Assembly (NCBI GenBank): GCA_022606425.2
Contig: JAHDVF020000754.1
Span: forward strand, 372,001 to 436,000
Direction of reading: 5' to 3'
Source: Lepidostoma basale
Taxonomy: Eukaryota; Arthropoda; Insecta; Trichoptera; Lepidostomatidae
Length of the DNA: 64,000 nucleotides
Shown: piece by piece, positions 59,476 through 64,000 of the stretch
Layout: each line of letters opens with the position of its first letter
How positions within the stretch are numbered: position 1 is the stretch's first letter
Made by a program: the position numbers and the translations under genes
The notes under the pieces: model-generated
Told to the model about the DNA's origin: nothing
The model's input: the letters and a program-made list of their open reading frames with translations, nothing else
The model's database searches: none

Positions 59476-60984
59476 CAACAGTGTACCTAGTTTTGAATAT
59501 CTTTTAAAAACATTTTATTTACTTAACACTCTTTAGTACATTTCGAAAAAACGTTTCGGACTGTACGCGTTCTTCTTCAGTGTGGTTTATTTTAAATGAA
59601 AAATTTCAAAAGGTATTCCACAAGTTATTTAAATGTGAATCCGTAACCTAAAGTGATGAGAAATATAGAAGATATATTATATTTATTTTAAACAAAAAAA
59701 TAAATAGGGTTCTTAAAGAAATTTGGTCCTATTTTTGTTGCAAGTACTATATGGCTCGTTTGACTAATTATTTGACGATCAATGATCAAAACCGTCCTAC
59801 ACTTTAACCTAATCAAATTGATAATTTTTTAACCTAATTTAAATATCCAAATTAAATTAAAGTTCCATTGAAATAAATAACTCTGTATTATCAAAGAGGT
59901 TTATGATTTGGTTTTTTATATTAAGACTGTTATACATTTTCGTCTTTTAAATAAAATGACAATAAATCCTTTAGTTTTATTTTTAGACAGTCCAATCAAT
60001 ATCGAAAACATTTTCCTCCTAAGGTTTAAAATGAATCTGCAATTAATAAATAATAATTTTATCTTGACTTCATAAGTTTGTCAAATACGAGTGAATACTG
60101 AGAAATTGTGTGAGCATCCATAGCTAATGTTGACCCTGTCTGATCTGAATGGTTACATACATTCAGATTCATTTCATTACAATCTCACGAGTAAAGTTAA
60201 ACATGTATTTATGATTCCCTCGGTAGTGTTTTATTACTCGTATCGCCATAACGAAATCAAAGATGCGTGCCCCCTTAATCAGCGAATCGAAACATTTTGG
60301 AAACGTGACCTACTTATTTTTAACAACAATGTTAAAGTCATCTAAAGTGTCCACTGTGTTATTAGTTGTTTTAAATCAGTTGAAAAATGAGCCGAAACGA
60401 ATGACTTCTATGTGTGTTAATTAGAACAGAAATCATTAATAATTATAATGATGCGAAATCATGTTCCACAAAATTAAGAATTTGGGTGTATTTAATGGGT
60501 CTAATAGTATTTTTTTCTATGATACAATTCCGAATTTGTGTCACGTACATACTATTGTTTTGTATTTTTAAAACGAATAATCACACTGAAATCAATAAAA
60601 GTTGTCGTAAGAAATATGAATGAATATGAAAAAGGGAATTACTATTATATGTCATATTGACCCCAAATATGTATGCCTGTAGGTTATATTTAACATTATT
60701 TTGGAATAAAAGTTAATATTGTGTGAAAAGTAATTCCTTGTCTTAGTTTCTTGAACATCGCTGTAAAAATGTGAATATTAAGCATAGCTGAAAATGACAG
60801 TTTTATAGAAATATTTTATGTATTTTTAATGTATGATATTCGATATTACCGTAGTAAGGCGAAACATGACATATTTCTGAACCCTCTCCAACATAAAGGA
60901 ATATCTCCATATCACAGAATTACTTTCGAGTCTGCTCTTAACCAATGAGTGTATAGCACATTGGGATCTCTGAAAACTCTCTTA
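59476..60984. other. AT-rich spacer with one eroded hammerhead-family copy
   Basis: 59550-59585 contains minus-strand CTGAAGA (59580-59574), a poor stem II, GAAA (59557-59554) and CGTTT, an inactive relic. 60845-60880 has AAGGCGAAACATGACAT, another piece. Nothing else. Confidence 0.45.
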
Positions 60985-61045
60985 CATTAATATTGTTCGT
61001 AATGTCTGCTGAGATAATAAACTGATTTTATTTTATTTGATTAAC
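60985..61045 (+). mobile_element. LINE 3' tail (AATAAACTGATTTGAT family)
   Basis: GTAATGTCTGCTGAGATAAT then AAACTGATTTTATTTTATTT. Only the extreme 3' end is present. Confidence 0.65.
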
Positions 61046-62415
61046 TTAAAATATGATAAAAGTTATTTAAATGGGACATTTTCTTCAATATTTATTATAA
61101 AATTGTTCAATATCACGTAATTTAAAAAATATTTAAAAATATTTTATTTTAACTTATTAGGTACCTACGTGTAATGCGCCAATGGTGATACTAATATCTA
61201 AAGAGACTGAATGCTTGATTTCTGATTTAATAGTTAATGAGTTAGATCTTGGACACCTACAAAAAAGTAAATACGTATGTTTTTAAGAAGTTTTATTATA
61301 TTTTATGTATGCCATGCTTCGTCTGCCTAAGGCATTATCCAATGTATGCACGTCTCATAAAATACTCGTATAATAAAACTTCTAGAAAACAGGCGTTTTG
61401 ATTCGTATTAAATATTTAATGTGGATATCCAAGAAACAATAAATAAATCAATAAAGTTAAATAGAAATATATTGTTAGTTTTTAACTATCTGTGTTTTCT
61501 ATCAAACCATAAGCTGCGTTTCGCAAGTGAATAAAATCAATTATTATTTTGTTTAATTTTTAAGAATAATAACGACATACTAGTTGCTCGTATAGTTATT
61601 GACAAAATACAATACAAACTAAATTCTATGTTATATGAGGTATTTTTTAGGAATTATTTTTAATAACTTTATCATAAGCTTTCTTTGACTTTGAGCAACA
61701 ATTAAAGCTTGTATGTCATGAACATCGCTGCATAAAACCTTACACCAATAACACAAAACAATGAACATATAAAAATGTATAATGTAATAAGCATAAATTT
61801 GTAAACGAGATAAGCCATTTATCTCTTATGCGTGTCACTCTTATGCTCATCAGTTCATCTCACGGTGAGTGCATCTCCTCTTGCGCAAGTACGCTGATAC
61901 GTGTAGTCAATGAATGCGCTGCGCACGGTGGCGACCGTTTACATATTAAGCTTACACACAAGTTTGAACATTCCTAGGCGCGTTCGAAATACAGACTTCC
62001 ATTGTTTTCAATGTGCATATTGTCTGTTGCATTTGAATATCGAATATTAGCATAATTACTGACGACTTTGATACTGAAAGTGTTCAAAATGTTGTTACTC
62101 GAAAGTGCAATGCTGACATTTTATCTTAATGCCTTGAATGCATACAGATACATTATTCAACTACTTGTAAATATTTGAAGCCGGTTTCACCTTTTAAATT
62201 ATTATAACTATTAATTACAACAATGAGCATCCATAATAATGTATTTTCCCTTCTTTCTGTCATAATATGGCAAACAGTTAAAGGAAACACATTCTAAAAT
62301 TAATTATTATGACATAAACTAATATCTAATGTTGTTATTTGAAATTTCATGATAGGTAGGTAATGAATATAAAAAATGTATTTAAAAAAATGTCTTTAGT
62401 TCAAATCCAATTATG
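61046..62415. other. AT-rich spacer
   Basis: 61300-61400 holds a fragment of the short-repeat class (GGCATTATCC). No coding signal. Confidence 0.35.
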
Positions 62416-62510
62416 TTTGTGGTTTCGACCGTTTTCGGTAGCTTGCTGCCAACTTCTGGTTATGGACAGCGAGCTGCTGAAACCGGTCGAAGCCATAAAC
62501 ATAAGTGGAA
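62410..62510. repeat. inverted repeat of the hammerhead-flank type
   Basis: TATGTTTGTGGTTTCGACCG (62414) is mirrored by the complement of CGGTCGAAGCCATAAACATA near 62484-62503, with arms of about 40 nt. GAAACCGGT is present but no CTGANGA box. Confidence 0.65.
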
Positions 62511-62739
62511 TTTAACTAATATAGTACATTAAACGCTTTTTTCTTCATTATTTATAAACTAATACAGTTTTTACAAATCTCATTAGCACTTCAATCTGTG
62601 TCGTGAATTTATATAAGGATAACATTAGAATTTGTACGAGTTAAATAGAGCATTATATTATTTTTTATATCAATGTTTGAGATAAATAAATAACGGGTAA
62701 CCGATTTAGATGAAATGATAATTTTAAGGTTACACCCAA

Positions 62740-63015
62740 TACCGAAAATTTCAGAATCTAGGCTCTAATGGTACGGTCACGTAATGAGAAGACCCCACGA
62801 CCATGTCGCGTAAACGTGCCTTGCCATGGCCACTAAGAAGAGGGGAGAGAGAGAGGAAGACTCTAAACCACCTAGTTTATAAACGTTCAGAAGGATATGA
62901 ATTCTCTAGACTTCAAGGAAGAAAAATTCAATCAGCCAAACATTTGGTGCCAAATTTCAATTATAAAACTACTCCGAGACACGGGAAGTGGCGACAAGAA
63001 AGAATAAGTTTAGGA
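62740..63015 (+). mobile_element. LINE C-terminal fragment
   Basis: Plus-strand frames read LRWYGHVMRRPHDHVA near 62760-62808, then KKRGERERK, the usual LINE C-terminus with a frameshift. The downstream frame to 63018 is unrelated or LINE 3' end. Confidence 0.6.
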
Positions 63016-63580
63016 TAAACAATTTCCTCAGCGTATTTTATTTATTTAAAAACTCACAAACACCAGTGCAAGAGTTTGTGATATATTTTGGATGCATTCC
63101 ACGACTTCCAAACATAGATATTCATTATCGTTAAATCCGTGAACAGTTAATTGATTTTTAACCTTTGAAATATTTAAAAATGAAAAAGCTCATTCTAACT
63201 TTACAAAGCTCTCTGCGCCAGATTAATTGTGTTGAAAACTTGATAGCCGCGGGATGCGTGTACAAAGATAATTTATTGAATAATATTTCAGTAGAAATCT
63301 AGATATAATAAACATTGTATGGGAATGTGCATTCAACACCTTGGGTCTCAGATAGGTTTATCTCTCCGCTATTAATTATCTGCTTTAGCAGCGGGATGCT
63401 GCAACTGTGATAATAGGAAGTCGTGACTTTATCTTTATATATTATTTGTGTTGCATTCTTGTTAACGGAATCTTAGAAAAAGTAATTTCTTAACGAAGTG
63501 ATCGCTCGTAAAACATGACCATTCGAATTCCGATAGGTTTTAGGTAAAAATTTCTTTAAAAAATATAAAATAATCATAAT
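63016..63580. other. AT-rich spacer
   Basis: No feature recognised. Confidence 0.3.
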
Positions 63581-63611
63581 CAGGGCAACATAATATAACT
63601 AGTTGTTATAC

Positions 63612-63651
63612 TGCCCTGATGAAGCTCGGGTCCAAGCGAAACTAGTTAGCA
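63612..63651 (+). ncRNA. hammerhead-ribozyme-like motif
   Basis: TGCC, CTGATGA (63616-63622), A, stem II GCT/AGC closing CGGGTCCA, GAAA (63638-63641), self-complementary CTAG, TT, AGCA. Stem I has GCA/TGC with a first-position mismatch. An inverted ATCAGGGCA at 63578 mirrors TGCCCTGAT. The 3' box appears as AGTTAGTGTTTAATATG at 63731. Confidence 0.65.
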
Positions 63652-64000
63652 TCAATTATAATAACCATACCGTGGTTAAATACAAAATTATTTTTTATTA
63701 TTTTATATTTTTTTAAATACCTAACCATAAAGTTAGTGTTTAATATGAAAAAAATATTACTTTTTTAAACAGTTATAAGGTCATAGAAAAATATATGAGG
63801 CTCCTGATATGCATCAAAAAGTTAGTACGAGAAACATATTTGTTTTGTTTAAATCACTGGGCGCTGTTATTATATTTTGAACGTCGCTAATGCTTTTAGA
63901 ATCTCCATTAAGATTATTAGGGGTCTTTTGTTAAATTGATATGATATATTCTAACAGTGAAAATGATTGAAGCGTGTGCTTAACTCTTTAGTAACGAAGT

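Noticed and set aside
1..64000. tRNA, rRNA, CRISPR array or integrated virus
   Set aside because: No cloverleaf with A and B boxes, no rRNA-like stretch, no regularly spaced direct repeats and no capsid or envelope-like frames were seen. RT signals are all non-LTR type.

Overview
This is a low-GC eukaryotic nuclear window, from an insect by every line of evidence I can read: compact conserved exons with GT/AG introns, Tc1/mariner and piggyBac remnants, several insect-type LINE families and large AT-rich intergenic spaces. Lepidoptera is possible from the style of the LINE 3' ends, but I cannot settle the order. No bacterial, viral, tRNA, rRNA or CRISPR features were seen.

Genes are concentrated in the left 27 kb. 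Importin-11 (minus strand, first ten coding exons, 9777 down to 601) runs off the left edge. A very-long-chain 3-hydroxyacyl-CoA dehydratase (HACD3 type, plus strand, six exons, 12514-15326) faces away from it. Next is the complex I subunit NDUFA13/GRIM-19 (minus strand, three exons, 18971-17924), then the snRNA-activating complex subunit SNAPC3 (plus strand, six exons, 21693-26826). These are unrelated housekeeping functions (nuclear import, ER fatty acid elongation, mitochondrial respiration, snRNA transcription). I see no operon-like logic.

The right 37 kb is gene-poor. The only host-gene signals are a GC-rich candidate promoter plus leader exon near 33.5-33.9 kb and two short coding exons near 46.4-46.9 kb. 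The latter start a secreted protein that continues beyond what I can recognise. The rest is repeats: truncated LINE copies of at least three kinds (one with TTAG tails, one with AAG tails, one ending in an AATAAACTGATTTGAT-type sequence), DNA transposon remnants with visible terminal inverted repeats, and a palindrome-rich class of short elements.

The most interesting signal is that last class. Many copies carry a hammerhead-ribozyme-like core: CTGANGA, a short hairpin, GAAA, then a self-complementary CNNG or CAGCTG box followed by TH. One copy (53674-53714, minus strand) has all three stems and the cleavage triplet. Another locus (54794-54924) is an almost perfect inverted dimer with a hammerhead on each strand. 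This architecture resembles hammerheads known from Penelope-like elements and animal retrozymes, but here it appears in short, often inverted-dimer units with a conserved downstream box.
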